A program made the position numbers and the translations under genes. From NCBI RefSeq assembly GCF_000960975.1, contig NZ_CP010803.1, forward strand, positions 434,001 to 498,000: a DNA stretch of 64,000 bases, given 5' to 3'. Under the pieces are notes generated by a model that was not told the DNA's origin, did no database searches, and saw only the letters and a program-made list of their open reading frames with translations. Position 1 is the first letter of the stretch; each line of letters starts with the position of its first letter. Below are positions 1 to 8,570 of the stretch, one piece after another. Source of the DNA: Martelella endophytica. Its GTDB lineage: Bacteria; Pseudomonadota; Alphaproteobacteria; Rhizobiales; Rhizobiaceae.

Positions 1-135
1 CTCGCGCGCCAGAAGGCGCAGCGGCAGCCCGATAACGCCGGAGGAATGCGCCACCATGCGCTCGATTGCGAAATGGGTTTTGCCGGTATTGGTCGGACCG
101 AGCATCGCGGTGACACCGCGTCCGCTCAAGATCAT
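1..135 (-). CDS. SUV3-like ATP-dependent helicase, N-terminal fragment
   Basis: Only the first 45 codons are in the window; the gene runs off the left edge. Reading the minus strand from the ATG at 135 gives MILSGRGVTAMLGPTNTGKT and then a segment ending GLPLRLLARE. The GPTNTGKT P-loop followed by a conserved LPLRLLARE helix is the signature of the mitochondrial SUV3-type RNA helicase family found throughout Rhizobiales. An in-frame TTG at 150 would add five residues; no strong ribosome site decides between them. Function would be NTP-dependent RNA/DNA unwinding. It is transcribed away from the regulatory gap that follows. Family assignment is firm; the rest of the protein cannot be judged. 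Confidence 0.82.
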   Translation of the reverse strand, partial: MILSGRGVTAMLGPTNTGKTHFAIERMVAHSSGVIGLPLRLLARE

Positions 136-338
136 TGCGTTCGAATTCAACGTCCCGGTCCCGAATTCCCCTGGCCAGGGCCAAAACCTCGCCCCCGGCC
201 GATGCCGAAATGGCCAGCCTGCGCGGAAATCGGCGGCTGGCATACCTTCCTATAGATGGACTCTGCGCCGTCAGCAAGCAAGAGGGGGAGGCAAATCCGG
301 AGTTATATGCGCAAATCCTTAAATTCTGGAACAGATGC

Positions 339-389
339 GAACGAATCGAAGACGAATCGCTGACTCTGTCATTTTCCCGTTTCGTTCAC
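339..389. repeat. 51-base GANTC-rich repeat, copy 1
   Basis: This element aligns without gaps to 787-837, with about nine differences over 51 bases. It carries GAATC at 343-347 and 354-358, exactly 11 bases (about one helical turn) apart, and GACTC at 362-366. GANTC is the target of the alphaproteobacterial cell-cycle methyltransferase CcrM. Being a duplicated, methylation-site-dense element suggests a regulatory role; that is inference. Confidence 0.7.
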
Positions 390-492
390 GGCTAGATGTT
401 GGGCTCTGCCCGTTTCTTCGCCCCACATCTGGAATCGCAAGATCGACGGTAAATGCCGTTTGAGCGAAGAAGACGCGTCGCGTTAACCTTCC

Positions 493-507
493 TTTACAAA
501 GTGTAAA
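493..507. promoter_or_regulatory. Operator-like inverted repeat
   Basis: TTTACA (493-498) and TGTAAA (502-507) form perfect six-base arms around a three-base spacer. This is a typical size for a dimeric helix-turn-helix regulator site. It lies between the two GANTC-rich repeats. The regulator is not identifiable from the sequence. Confidence 0.4.
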
Positions 508-786
508 CGACAGAACGAGTCCAGCGAGTGGCGGATGCAAGAAAAGACATCGCTTCATGGAAACGCTTTCCTCGACATCTCCTGCACACCGATCTACGTA
601 CGGGCTTGCGATCCAGCCCGACCTCGCACGCCATCCCGCCTTCATGATGCCCGTGAACTTTCCGTTGGCCTTGCCACCGGCTTTTCCGTGGCACGATCCG
701 TCGCCTATCCCCTGAAGGCCCGCGCAACGCTCGGCAGGGCATGAAATGCCAAAAAACGCCTGTCGTTAACTTTCGGGCCAAAGCCG

Positions 787-837
787 GAACGAATCGGCGA
801 CGAATCGCTGACGGCGGTATTTTCCGGTTTTGTTCAC
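787..837. repeat. 51-base GANTC-rich repeat, copy 2
   Basis: Second copy of the element at 339-389. GAATC occurs at 791-795 and 802-806, again 11 bases apart, so the paired-site geometry is kept while the bases between differ. It ends 16 bases before a perfect CtrA-type box, so this copy is the one best placed to act on the downstream promoter. Confidence 0.7.
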
Positions 838-853
838 CCCAAAATATGGTGTT

Positions 854-868
854 TTAACAGTAATTTAA
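854..868. promoter_or_regulatory. CtrA-type box TTAA-N7-TTAA
   Basis: TTAA at 854-857 and TTAA at 865-868 are separated by exactly seven bases, the consensus full site of the cell-cycle regulator CtrA. It lies about 155 bases upstream of the DUF3309 start codon, just after a paired GANTC element. Match to consensus is exact; occupancy by CtrA is inferred. Confidence 0.6.
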
Positions 869-1021
869 CCATATTCTTGCGGCTGCTTCCCGCTGTGGGT
901 GAATGCGGCAACACACCGCGTTAACCATTGTGTGGGAGACTTGTCGCGATCGCCACGGAACAAATTTCAGGGAAAGCGCGTTTGAAACTGGACAGCTTGC
1001 AAAGGGAGAGGTTTTTCCGCC

Positions 1022-1177
1022 ATGCTCGGAACCATTCTGCTTATCATACTGATCCTGCTTCTTATCGGCGCCTTGCCGCGGTGGGGTTACTCCACCAGCT
1101 GGGGTTATGGCCCGTCCGGCGGTCTCGGACTGGTACTTCTGATCGTCATCATCCTGCTGCTTGCAGGCTATATCTGA
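1022..1177 (+). CDS. DUF3309 family small membrane protein
   Basis: A 51-residue protein with two hydrophobic stretches (about residues 3-18 and 36-50) joined by an Arg-Trp-Gly-Tyr and Gly-rich turn (RWGYSTSWGYGPSGG). This fits the DUF3309 family of tiny two-segment membrane proteins common in alphaproteobacteria, often linked to stress or stationary-phase expression; no biochemical function is known. A ribosome site (GGGAG, about 1004-1010) precedes the ATG. It is followed 22 bases later by a small lipoprotein gene, so the two may be one transcript, and it lies downstream of the CtrA/GANTC region. Confidence 0.8.
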   Translation: MLGTILLIILILLLIGALPRWGYSTSWGYGPSGGLGLVLLIVIILLLAGYI

Positions 1178-1199
1178 TTCCCCAAAGGAGATTCACATC

Positions 1200-1382
1200 A
1201 TGAAAAAGGCTGTTCTCGCCATCGCTCTCATTCTTCCGCTCGCCGCCTGCACGACGCAGCAGCGCAACGCCACGATCGGCGCCGGTGTCGGCACTGCCGC
1301 AGGTGCAGCCATCACGGGCGATGCGACCGGCGCGATTGCTGGTGGCCTGATTGGCGGCGGTGTCGGCGCGGCGGTACGCTAA
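1200..1382 (+). CDS. Small glycine-zipper lipoprotein
   Basis: A 60-residue precursor. It has a charged MKK start, a hydrophobic core and a lipobox LAAC with Cys at about residue 18, so it should be lipid-modified and anchored in the outer or inner membrane. The mature part is Gly/Ala-rich with GxxxG-type spacing (GAGVGTAAGAA, GGLIGGGVGAA), typical of glycine-zipper lipoproteins that pack in membranes. AAAGGAG sits nine bases before the ATG. A strong terminator follows. The exact role is unknown; envelope maintenance or stress is the usual inference. Confidence 0.8.
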   Translation: MKKAVLAIALILPLAACTTQQRNATIGAGVGTAAGAAITGDATGAIAGGLIGGGVGAAVR

Positions 1383-1458
1383 TCATCGAAAGCGGCGCGC
1401 GCGCAATGTGTCGCGTCAGGATCGGCACGAAGCCCCCACCCCCAGCTCGCCGATCCCC

Positions 1459-1487
1459 AGGCGCCGCTTCAAGCGGCGCCTTTTTTT
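1459..1487 (+). terminator. Rho-independent terminator
   Basis: AGGCGCCGCTT pairs with AAGCGGCGCCT around a very short loop and is followed by a run of seven T. It ends the DUF3309/lipoprotein unit right at the convergent end of phaA. Confidence 0.85.
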
Positions 1488-2667
1488 ATGGCCGCTCGAG
1501 CGTCATGGCGATGCCCATGCCGCCACCGATGCAGAGCGTGGCGAGCCCCTTGTGCGCACCCCGCCGCTTCATTTCGTAAAGCAGCGTAACCAGAACCCGA
1601 GCGCCCGAGGCGCCGATCGGATGGCCGAGGGCGATGGCACCGCCATTGACGTTGAGCTTTTCCGGATCAAGCGAGAGCGCCCGTGCAACCGCGAGCGACT
1701 GGGCGGCAAAGGCTTCATTCGCCTCGACGAGATCGAGATCTCCGACAGTCCAGCCCGCCTTCTGCAGCGCTCGCTCAGAGGCGGGAATGGGCCCGGTGCC
1801 CATGACCTGCGGATCGACGCCCGCCGTCGCCCAGGAGACAATCCGCGCCAGCGGCTCGATGCCGCGCCGCACGGCCGCATCCTCATCCATCAGCACCAGC
1901 GCTGCCGCACCGTCATTGATGCCGGAGGCATTGCCCGCCGTCACGGTTCCGCCATCCATGAAGGCGGGGCGCAGCCGCTCCAGGCCCTCGGCGGTCACAC
2001 CCTCGCGAATGCCCTCATCCTGATCAACGACATGTTCGGCCTTGCGCTGCATGACTGTGACCGGCTCGATCTCCTCGGCGAAACGCCCCTCGGCGCGGGC
2101 GGCCTCGGCGCGGTTTTGCGAGCGGGCGGCATATTCATCCTGCATTGCACGCGTGATCTCGAACCGCTCCGCGATGTTTTCGGCCGTCGTGCCCATGTGA
2201 TAGCCATAGAAGGCATCGGTGAGGCCGTCCTTCAGCATGGTATCGACAAGAGCGAGATCGCCCATACGGTGATGGCCGCGCAGATGCGCAACATGCGGTG
2301 CGAGCGACATCGATTCCTGGCCGCCAGCAACGATCACTTCGGCATCTCCAAGCGCGATCTGCTGCATGCCGAGCGCCACCGCCCTGAGGCCCGAACCACA
2401 AAGCTGGTTGACGAGGAAGGCTGTCTTTTCCGCAGAAATCCCCGCCGCCATCGCCGCCTGCCGCGCGGGGTTCTGCCCTTGCCCCGCCGTCAGCACCTGG
2501 CCGAGGATCACCTCATCGACCGCGCCTGGCCGCAGGCCGGCACGCTGCAGAGCCGCCGCGATGGCGACCGCGCCGAGTTCATGCGCCGGGACGGCCGCAA
2601 AGGCGCCATTCAGACTGCCGACGGCCGTGCGTGCTGCACTTGCGATGACGATTGCCTTTTTCGCCAT
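1486..2667 (-). CDS. phaA: Acetyl-CoA C-acetyltransferase (beta-ketothiolase)
   Basis: 393 residues, the normal length for a biosynthetic thiolase. It condenses two acetyl-CoA to acetoacetyl-CoA, the first step of polyhydroxybutyrate synthesis, and also works in reverse. The acylated cysteine is C90 in [10 protein letters not shown]; the catalytic His is H349 in [14 protein letters not shown]; the second Cys is C379 in CIGGGMG. It is divergent from phaR, the regulator of PHB storage, with about 210 bases between them. In Sinorhizobium and relatives phaB (acetoacetyl-CoA reductase) follows phaA; here the gene ends directly at a terminator and no phaB is present in the window. Confidence 0.93.
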   Translation of the reverse strand: MAKKAIVIASAARTAVGSLNGAFAAVPAHELGAVAIAAALQRAGLRPGAVDEVILGQVLTAGQGQNPARQAAMAAGISAEKTAFLVNQLCGSGLRAVALGMQQIALGDAEVIVAGGQESMSLAPHVAHLRGHHRMGDLALVDTMLKDGLTDAFYGYHMGTTAENIAERFEITRAMQDEYAARSQNRAEAARAEGRFAEEIEPVTVMQRKAEHVVDQDEGIREGVTAEGLERLRPAFMDGGTVTAGNASGINDGAAALVLMDEDAAVRRGIEPLARIVSWATAGVDPQVMGTGPIPASERALQKAGWTVGDLDLVEANEAFAAQSLAVARALSLDPEKLNVNGGAIALGHPIGASGARVLVTLLYEMKRRGAHKGLATLCIGGGMGIAMTLERP

Positions 2668-2875
2668 GTGGCTGCTCTCCTCCTCAGCTTCGCGTCAGCG
2701 GAATGTGCAGAACAGCGCCTTCGAAGTCAAACGGCCTTGTGCTCCCGCCGCGATCCGTGGCGGCTGCGAACAACGACGCTGCATTGCGACAAAACGATTG
2801 TCACCCCAACCGTTTTAAGGTTAGATCGGGGCGGGAAGAGGAATACATCAAGCAGATCGCGGGGAGGAGGCAATT

Positions 2876-3406
2876 ATGCCCGTAAGCGACGGCAAGACAA
2901 TCATCAAGAAATACGCCAACAGGCGGCTTTATAACACCGGGACCAGCAGTTACGTCACGCTGGAGGACCTGGCCGACATGGTGAAGCAGGGAGAGGACTT
3001 CGCCGTTCACGACGCCAAGACCGGAAGCGACATCACCCACACGGTGCTGACCCAGATCATCTTCGAACAGGAAGCGAAATCCGGCCAGGGCATCCTGCCC
3101 GTGTCGTTCCTGCGCGAGCTGATCGGCTATTACGGCGACCAGATGCAGGCCATGCTGCCGGGCTTTCTCGACCATGCGATGAAGGCCTTCTCCGAACAGC
3201 AGGCCCATATGCGCGACGAGATGGACAAGGCGCTCTACGACAATCCGCTGCGCCGCGAATTCTATCGCAACGAAGAAACCCGCCGCCCCGCAACCGCCTC
3301 GAGCTACCGACCGACAGAGGCCGCCGAAGAGCCGCTGCACACCGGCGAACTCGACGACCTGCGCCATCAGCTGCGCGTGCTGCAGGACCGGATAGACAAT
3401 CTGTGA
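2876..3406 (+). CDS. phaR: Polyhydroxyalkanoate synthesis repressor
   Basis: 176 residues. The N-terminal 65 residues (KTIIKKYANRRLYNTGTSSY and on) are the PHB/PHA accumulation regulator DNA-binding domain; the next part (about 68-115, with ILPVSFLRELIGYYG) is the PHB_acc domain that senses polymer. The family represses phasin and its own gene and is released by PHB granules; in rhizobia it is also called AniA and affects carbon flow and exopolysaccharide. The ATG is set by GGGAGGAGG six bases upstream. The C-terminus ends in a short coiled-coil-like helix (LRHQLRVLQDRID). It is divergent from phaA. Confidence 0.93.
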   Translation: MPVSDGKTIIKKYANRRLYNTGTSSYVTLEDLADMVKQGEDFAVHDAKTGSDITHTVLTQIIFEQEAKSGQGILPVSFLRELIGYYGDQMQAMLPGFLDHAMKAFSEQQAHMRDEMDKALYDNPLRREFYRNEETRRPATASSYRPTEAAEEPLHTGELDDLRHQLRVLQDRIDNL

Positions 3407-3497
3407 GCGGGGCCGACCGTTTTCGGCTTCGGAAGAACTGAGCGCATTTTGATCTCCCCCTCGAGGGGGAGATTGGTTGGCGCTTTGGGGTTATTCC

Positions 3498-5939
3498 TCA
3501 GCTGCGGATCACGCCACCGGTCGACTTCTCGACGTTGGCGACGATCTTTTTCGTCAGCGCCTCGAAATCCTCGTCGGTCAGCGTGCGCTCGACCGGCTGG
3601 ATTGCGACTTCGATCGCGACCGACTTCTTGCCCTCGCCGAGCGAGGCACCTTCGAAGATATCGAAGACGGTGACGCCGGTGATCAGCTTGCGGTCGGCGC
3701 CGGCGGCCGCGCGCTCGATGGCACCGGCCTCGACCGTGCGGTCGACGACGAAAGCGAAGTCACGCGAAACGGCCTGGAACGGCGACAGCGTCAGCGCCGG
3801 CTTGGTGCGGGTCGCCTTCTTCTTCGGCTCCGGCATGGCATCGATGAACACCTCGAAGCCGGCGAGCTTGCCGGAAACATCGAGCGCTTCCAGTACCTTC
3901 GGATGAAATTCGCCGAAATGGCCGAGCACGATCTTCGGGCCCATCTTGATGGTGCCGGAGCGGCCGGGGTGGTACCAATCCGGCCCGCCGGCGACGATCT
4001 GGACATTGCCCATCGGCAGGCCGCAGGCCTCGATCACGGCCAGCGCATCGGCCTTGGCGTCGAATACGCCGACAGAGCGACCGGCGCCCGTCTCGGCGTT
4101 CGACCACATGCGGCCGGAGCCCGAAAGCGTCGCCGTGCCGCGGCGAAGACCGCCGGCCACCCGGCGCTGGCCTTCCGGCCGGTCGTTTTCATAGGTCGCC
4201 GCGACCTCGAACAGGGCGACATCGCCATGGCCGATGGCCGCATTGCGCTTGGCAGCGGAAAGCAGGCCCGGCAGCAGCGAGGGGCGCATGTCGGACATGT
4301 CGGCGGCAATCGGGTTCGAAAGCTTCAGCGCCGGTGCGCCACCGCCGAAGAGCTTCGCGTGCTCTTCAGGAATGAACGACCAGGTGACAGCTTCCATCAT
4401 GTTGCGGGCCGCAAGCTCGCGACGCGTCGCGCGCGAACGGATCTGAAGCGTGGTCAGGATCTTCTCGTTGACCGCACCGGCGGATGGCAGCGGCTCCGGG
4501 CTGATCTTGTCGACGCCATGGATACGCATGACCTCTTCCACGAGATCGGCCTTGCCTTCGACGTCCGGCCGCCAGGACGGTACGGAAACTTCTGCCCGCT
4601 CACCTTCACCTGAAACGGCAAAGCCGAGGCGCGTCAGGATATCGCGGCTTTCGCCAGCGGAAATGTCGAGGCCGGTGAGGCGCTTTGCTTCGGAGAACGG
4701 ATAGTCGATGACCTTCGGCGTATAGCCTTCATAGCCCTCGACCTTCTTCTCGGCAGCCGTGCCGCCGCAGAGATCCAGCACCAGTTCGGTCGTGCGCTCA
4801 AGGCCCGGCACCATGTATTCCGGATCGACGCCGCGCTCGAAACGATAGCGCGCATCGGTGATGATGCCGAGCGTGCGGCCGGTGCGGGCGACGTTCATCG
4901 GGTCCCACAGCGCCGATTCGATCAGCACATCGGTGGTGTTTTCATCGCAGCCGGAATGCTCGCCGCCCATGATGCCGCCGATCGACTCGACGCCGCTGTC
5001 ATCGGCGATCACGACATTGTCGGGCGACAACGTGTATTCGCGCTCATCGAGCGCCAGCAGCGTCTCGCCCGCCTGCGCCCGGCGCACAACCAGCCCGCCC
5101 TTGACCTTGGAGGCATCGAAGACGTGCATCGGCCGGCCCTGATCGAAGGTCATGTAGTTGGTGATGTCCACCAGAGCGTTGATCGGCCGGAGACCGATGG
5201 CGATCAGGCGCTGCTGCATCCACTTCGGGCTCGGCCCGTTCTTGACGCCGCGCACCAGACGCAGCGCGAAGCCGGGGCAGAGGCCCTTGTCTTCAGCAGC
5301 AAAATCCAGCGTCAGACCAACCGATGTTTCACCTTCGGCCTTGAAGGACGGCGTTTTCGGTGCCTTCAGCGTGCCAAGACCGGAAGCCGCGAGATCGCGG
5401 GCAATGCCGAAAATGCTTGTGCAGTCCGGACGGTTCGGCGTCAGGTTGATCTCGATGACCGGATCGTCGAGCCCGGCATATTCGGCAAAGGAAGCGCCGA
5501 CGGGCGCATCGGCCGGCAGGTCGATGATGCCGTCATGGCTATCCGACATGTCGAGTTCTTTTTCCGAGCACATCATGCCCTGGCTCTCGACACCGCGGAT
5601 CTTGCCGACCGACAGCGTCACATCGATGCCCGGCACATAGGTTCCCGGCAGGGCCAGGGCCCCAACGAGCCCGGTGCGCGCGTTCGGCGCGCCGCAGACG
5701 ATCTGAAGCGGCTTGCCGCCATTGACCGCCGGCCCGGCATCGACCGTCAGCACCCGCAACCGATCCGCATCCGGATGCTGCTTCGCCTCGATCACCTTCG
5801 CAATGGTGAACGGCTTGTAGGCCGCCTTGTCATCGACTTCTTCAACCTCAAGCCCGATCGTCGTCAGCCGCTCGCAGATCGCATCCAGCGACGCATCGGT
5901 TTCCAGATGGTCCTTCAACCAGGACAGTGTGAATTTCAT
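3498..5939 (-). CDS. pheT: Phenylalanine--tRNA ligase beta subunit
   Basis: 813 residues, full length. Domain order is typical: the N-terminal EMAP/tRNA-binding domain (about 40-150, with [11 protein letters not shown]), B3/B4 editing region (about 210-400), B5 (about 400-475) and a C-terminal anticodon-binding FDX-ACB domain ending RSTGG-type (KSTGGVIRS). It pairs with PheS as an alpha2-beta2 enzyme that charges tRNA-Phe. AGGAAAAG precedes the ATG. It is the last gene of the minus-strand infC-to-pheT block, but is separated from pheS by a DUF2442 gene and a 163-base gap with a perfect hairpin. Confidence 0.97.
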   Translation of the reverse strand: MKFTLSWLKDHLETDASLDAICERLTTIGLEVEEVDDKAAYKPFTIAKVIEAKQHPDADRLRVLTVDAGPAVNGGKPLQIVCGAPNARTGLVGALALPGTYVPGIDVTLSVGKIRGVESQGMMCSEKELDMSDSHDGIIDLPADAPVGASFAEYAGLDDPVIEINLTPNRPDCTSIFGIARDLAASGLGTLKAPKTPSFKAEGETSVGLTLDFAAEDKGLCPGFALRLVRGVKNGPSPKWMQQRLIAIGLRPINALVDITNYMTFDQGRPMHVFDASKVKGGLVVRRAQAGETLLALDEREYTLSPDNVVIADDSGVESIGGIMGGEHSGCDENTTDVLIESALWDPMNVARTGRTLGIITDARYRFERGVDPEYMVPGLERTTELVLDLCGGTAAEKKVEGYEGYTPKVIDYPFSEAKRLTGLDISAGESRDILTRLGFAVSGEGERAEVSVPSWRPDVEGKADLVEEVMRIHGVDKISPEPLPSAGAVNEKILTTLQIRSRATRRELAARNMMEAVTWSFIPEEHAKLFGGGAPALKLSNPIAADMSDMRPSLLPGLLSAAKRNAAIGHGDVALFEVAATYENDRPEGQRRVAGGLRRGTATLSGSGRMWSNAETGAGRSVGVFDAKADALAVIEACGLPMGNVQIVAGGPDWYHPGRSGTIKMGPKIVLGHFGEFHPKVLEALDVSGKLAGFEVFIDAMPEPKKKATRTKPALTLSPFQAVSRDFAFVVDRTVEAGAIERAAAGADRKLITGVTVFDIFEGASLGEGKKSVAIEVAIQPVERTLTDEDFEALTKKIVANVEKSTGGVIRS

Positions 5940-6050
5940 TGTCGTCTTTTCCTGTTATGTCGCCCGGACCATCCCCAGGCCTACATTTCCGCTACATCGC
6001 TTCCGACTGGTTACTGCGCCGGTTCATTCTCCGGCGTCGCCCCACTCTCC

Positions 6051-6083
6051 GCGTCATCCTCGGGCTTGACCCGAGGATGACGC
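6051..6083. repeat. Perfect 14-base inverted repeat (REP-like hairpin)
   Basis: GCGTCATCCTCGGG (6051-6064) and CCCGAGGATGACGC (6070-6083) are exact reverse complements around CTTGA. The CCTCGGGCTTGACCCGAGG core is a dispersed intergenic palindrome familiar from many alphaproteobacterial genomes. It lies between the DUF2442 gene and pheT. It has no T-run, so it may stabilise or process mRNA rather than terminate. Confidence 0.75.
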
Positions 6084-6102
6084 AAGTGGTGGAGGTCGGC
6101 CT

Positions 6103-6378
6103 TCAAGCCGCCCGCTCAGGCTCTTTCGCGCCCGGCATCTTCTGCCCAAGAAACATGCTCTTCACCGAAATCCCCTCATCGGCCTGCGACCACCAGATTC
6201 CCTCATACATGAGTTCGATATCGTTGAGCCCATCCTCATCGAGTCCGCTCAGAAAAGGGTACCACCAGAGCGGGGCGGAGATGGTGCGGCCGTCGGCGAG
6301 AGTCACGTGGACCTCGCCTTTCGTGCACCATGCCTTCACAGGACGCATCTCTTCGGTCTCAAATTCCAAAGAAGTCAT
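6103..6378 (-). CDS. DUF2442 domain protein
   Basis: 91 residues. The DUF2442 pattern is visible: a strand pair with VHVTLADGRTISAPLWWYPFL, then an acidic stretch and WWSQADEGISVKSML-like end (here GIWWSQADEGISVKSMF). Family members bind or regulate unknown partners; some resemble antitoxin-like or molybdenum-nitrogenase-associated NADP-binding folds, but no role is established. GGAG lies six bases before the ATG. It sits 35 bases after pheS and 163 bases before pheT, so it interrupts the usual pheST pair and is probably cotranscribed with them. Confidence 0.8.
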   Translation of the reverse strand: MTSLEFETEEMRPVKAWCTKGEVHVTLADGRTISAPLWWYPFLSGLDEDGLNDIELMYEGIWWSQADEGISVKSMFLGQKMPGAKEPERAA

Positions 6379-6413
6379 TCCATACTCCGATCCACTCGTT
6401 CCGGATCAGCCTC

Positions 6414-7502
6414 TCACGAACTCAACCCGCCAAACAGCGTCGGAATATCCAGCGGCCGGAATCCGTAATGCGACGTCCAGCGCTCGTCTGCGGCGAAGAA
6501 ATCGCGCAGGTCCGGCATGCCGTATTTCAGCATGGCGATGCGGTCGAGGCCCATGCCCCAGGCAAAGCCCTGGTAGACATCCGGGTCGAGGCCGCAATGG
6601 CGCAGAACATTGGGATGCACCATGCCGCAGCCGAGAATTTCCATCCAGTCCGTGCCGGTTCCGAATTTCACCTGCTCGCCGGAACGGTCGCACTGGATGT
6701 CGACCTCGAAGGACGGTTCGGTGAAGGGAAAGAAGGACGGACGGAAACGCATGGTCACGCTGTCGACCTCGAAGAAGGCCTTGCAGAATTCCTCCAGCGT
6801 CCAGCGCAGATGGCCGACATGGGTGGTCTTGTCGATGACGAGGCCTTCAAGCTGGTGGAACATCGGCGAATGCGTCGCGTCGCTGTCCTGCCGATAGGTC
6901 TTGCCGGGAATGACCACGCGGATCGGCGGCTCCTGGTTTTCCATCGTGCGGATCTGCACCGGCGAGGTGTGGGTTCTGAGCACCTTGCGCTTGCCCTCTT
7001 CATCCGGATTGAAGAAGAAGGTGTCGTGCATCTCGCGGGCGGGATGGCCTTCGGGGAAGTTCAGGGCGGTGAAATTGTAATAGTCCGTCTCGATCTCCGG
7101 GCCTTCGGCAATCGAAAAGCCCATGTCGCCAAAGATGGCGGTGATCTCGTCAATCACCTGGCTGACGGGATGGATGCGGCCGGAAAGCGAGGGCGAGGGA
7201 CGCACCGGAAGCGTGACATCGACCGTCTCCGCCTTCAGCCGGGCGGCGATGGCGGCATCCTTCAATTCGGCCTTGCGGGCGGCAATCGCCTCTCCGACCG
7301 CGTTGCGCAACTCGTTGATCGCGGCGCCACGGGTCTTGCGCTCTTCCGGGTCCATCTTGCCGAGCGTCTTCAAAAGCTCGGAGACCGATCCCTTCTTGCC
7401 GATCGCGCCGACGCGCACGGCCTCGATTTGGGCCTCGTCCCCGGCGCCGGCGATTTCCGCCATCAGCGTCTGTTTCAGATCCTCAAGATCGGACATCTTC
7501 AT
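6414..7502 (-). CDS. pheS: Phenylalanine--tRNA ligase alpha subunit
   Basis: 362 residues, full length. The N-terminal coiled-coil arm (about 1-90) binds tRNA. The class II catalytic core follows, with motif 2 around [10 protein letters not shown] (about 180-190), the family segment [20 protein letters not shown] ([19 protein letters not shown]) and motif 3 [17 protein letters not shown] near the C-terminus. It forms the catalytic half of phenylalanyl-tRNA synthetase with PheT. It follows rplT by about 145 bases that contain a terminator-like hairpin, so it may have its own promoter. Confidence 0.97.
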   Translation of the reverse strand: MKMSDLEDLKQTLMAEIAGAGDEAQIEAVRVGAIGKKGSVSELLKTLGKMDPEERKTRGAAINELRNAVGEAIAARKAELKDAAIAARLKAETVDVTLPVRPSPSLSGRIHPVSQVIDEITAIFGDMGFSIAEGPEIETDYYNFTALNFPEGHPAREMHDTFFFNPDEEGKRKVLRTHTSPVQIRTMENQEPPIRVVIPGKTYRQDSDATHSPMFHQLEGLVIDKTTHVGHLRWTLEEFCKAFFEVDSVTMRFRPSFFPFTEPSFEVDIQCDRSGEQVKFGTGTDWMEILGCGMVHPNVLRHCGLDPDVYQGFAWGMGLDRIAMLKYGMPDLRDFFAADERWTSHYGFRPLDIPTLFGGLSS

Positions 7503-7569
7503 CTCTTCCTTGCCGGAGCGTTTTGGCGCTCCCCCAACCGGTCAGATACAGGCATTGTGTGATTTGAAA

Positions 7570-7604
7570 ATGAAAAACCCGCACTGGTCCAGCCAGCGCG
7601 GGTT
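7570..7604 (-). terminator. Terminator after rplT
   Basis: On the minus strand AACCCGCGCTGG pairs with CCAGTGCGGGTT (one mismatch) and is followed by TTTCATTTTC. It lies between the end of rplT and the start of pheS and should end, or partly attenuate, the infC-rpmI-rplT message. Confidence 0.7.
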
Positions 7605-7646
7605 TCCCAAAAAGGCAAATATTGAAAAAGCTTGGGAAGCGCTGGC

Positions 7647-8051
7647 TTAAGCTACAACGCTTTCAAACTCGTTGGCCGTGCCCTCTTTCTTGAGGTACTC
7701 CAGGCCCTTCTTCGATGCTGCAACCAGCGATGCGAAGGCTGCCGGCTCATGGATCGCCATGTCGGACAGAACCTTGCGGTCGATCTCGATACCAGCCTTG
7801 TTCAGGCCATCGATGAAGCGGCCATAGGAAAGGCCGTGTTCGCGAACGGCGGCGTTGATGCGCTGGACCCACAGAGCGCGGAAGTTGCGCTTGTTAACCT
7901 TGCGGTCGCGGTATGCGTACTGCTTACCCTTGTCGACAGCGGCCTTGGCCGTGCGGATGGTGTTCTTGCGGCGACCGTAGTAACCCTTGGCCTGCTTCAG
8001 AACCTTCTTGTGCTTTGCGTGGGCGGTAACGCCCCTCTTTACGCGTGCCAT
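7647..8051 (-). CDS. rplT: 50S ribosomal protein L20
   Basis: 134 residues, slightly longer than the E. coli form, as is usual in Rhizobiales. The start [20 protein letters not shown] and the RNA-binding [11 protein letters not shown] segment are diagnostic. L20 is an early 23S rRNA assembly protein and in many bacteria binds its own leader to repress rpmI-rplT. It follows rpmI by 43 bases in the classical infC-rpmI-rplT order. Confidence 0.98.
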   Translation of the reverse strand: MARVKRGVTAHAKHKKVLKQAKGYYGRRKNTIRTAKAAVDKGKQYAYRDRKVNKRNFRALWVQRINAAVREHGLSYGRFIDGLNKAGIEIDRKVLSDMAIHEPAAFASLVAASKKGLEYLKKEGTANEFESVVA

Positions 8052-8094
8052 GTCATGATCTCCTTAAAATCTATCGTGCGTGCGCTGGCGGGCG

Positions 8095-8295
8095 TTACTT
8101 GCTGTACGGCATGAACTGCTTGACGATCTTGGCGTCTGCATCAGCCAGGACCATCGTGCCGCGCGCGTCGCGGATAAACTTGTTGGAACGCTTGATCATT
8201 CCGTGGCGCTTGCCGGCGGCAGCCGACTTCACCTTGCCGGACGCGGTGACCTTGAACCGCTTCTTGACCGACGACTTCGTCTTCATCTTGGGCAT
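8095..8295 (-). CDS. rpmI: 50S ribosomal protein L35
   Basis: 66 residues with the usual [20 protein letters not shown] start, [11 protein letters not shown] centre and a basic composition. It is a large-subunit protein. It lies 275 bases downstream of infC and 43 bases upstream of rplT. The gap before it is long enough to hold the regulatory leader seen in other bacteria, but I could not assign a specific L20-binding fold by eye. Confidence 0.97.
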   Translation of the reverse strand: MPKMKTKSSVKKRFKVTASGKVKSAAAGKRHGMIKRSNKFIRDARGTMVLADADAKIVKQFMPYSK

Positions 8296-8570
8296 TTTGC
8301 TACTCCATTGTTGTTATTGAGACAGGCGACGAAAGCCCGTCTCGTGGCATTTCGAGCAGACACGGCATGCCCTGCCGGCCTGCTCCTTGGCGGCCCGCTC
8401 ATTGAGCGACCCGTCAGAACGGCGCGCTTATACGCGCTTTGCCCTGAAAGTGCAACCGGTCTGGACCACACAAAACGATTCTGCCGCCTCGACAGTCCGT
8501 CAGGGCGGCTTAACCTTTTGAATCAGCGCATCGTACGATGCGCCACGGCCATTCGGCGCTTTGAAAAGTC

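Larger units (their letters stand above)
136..1021. other. Long intergenic regulatory region
   Basis: About 890 bases with no convincing gene between the helicase and a small membrane-protein gene. It holds two copies of a 51-base element rich in GANTC sites, an operator-like inverted repeat (TTTACA-AAG-TGTAAA) and a perfect TTAA-N7-TTAA site, each listed separately. Short open frames here, such as one at 535-744, have no clear ribosome site and low-complexity, Arg/Pro-rich products, so I do not call them. A small RNA or leader cannot be excluded. Confidence 0.6.

Noticed and set aside
535..744. 69-codon open frame in the first intergenic region
   Set aside because: No ribosome site of note, biased composition, no recognisable domain, and it overlaps several other chance frames on both strands.
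2760..2830. Possible PhaR site in the phaA-phaR gap (CTGC followed by GC-type half)
   Set aside because: The second half does not match a clear GCAG, so the site is incomplete by eye.
1351..2934. Long plus-strand open frame opposite phaA (over 500 codons)
   Set aside because: It is the antisense shadow of phaA: Arg/His/Asp-rich with no domain, a common effect in GC-rich genes.
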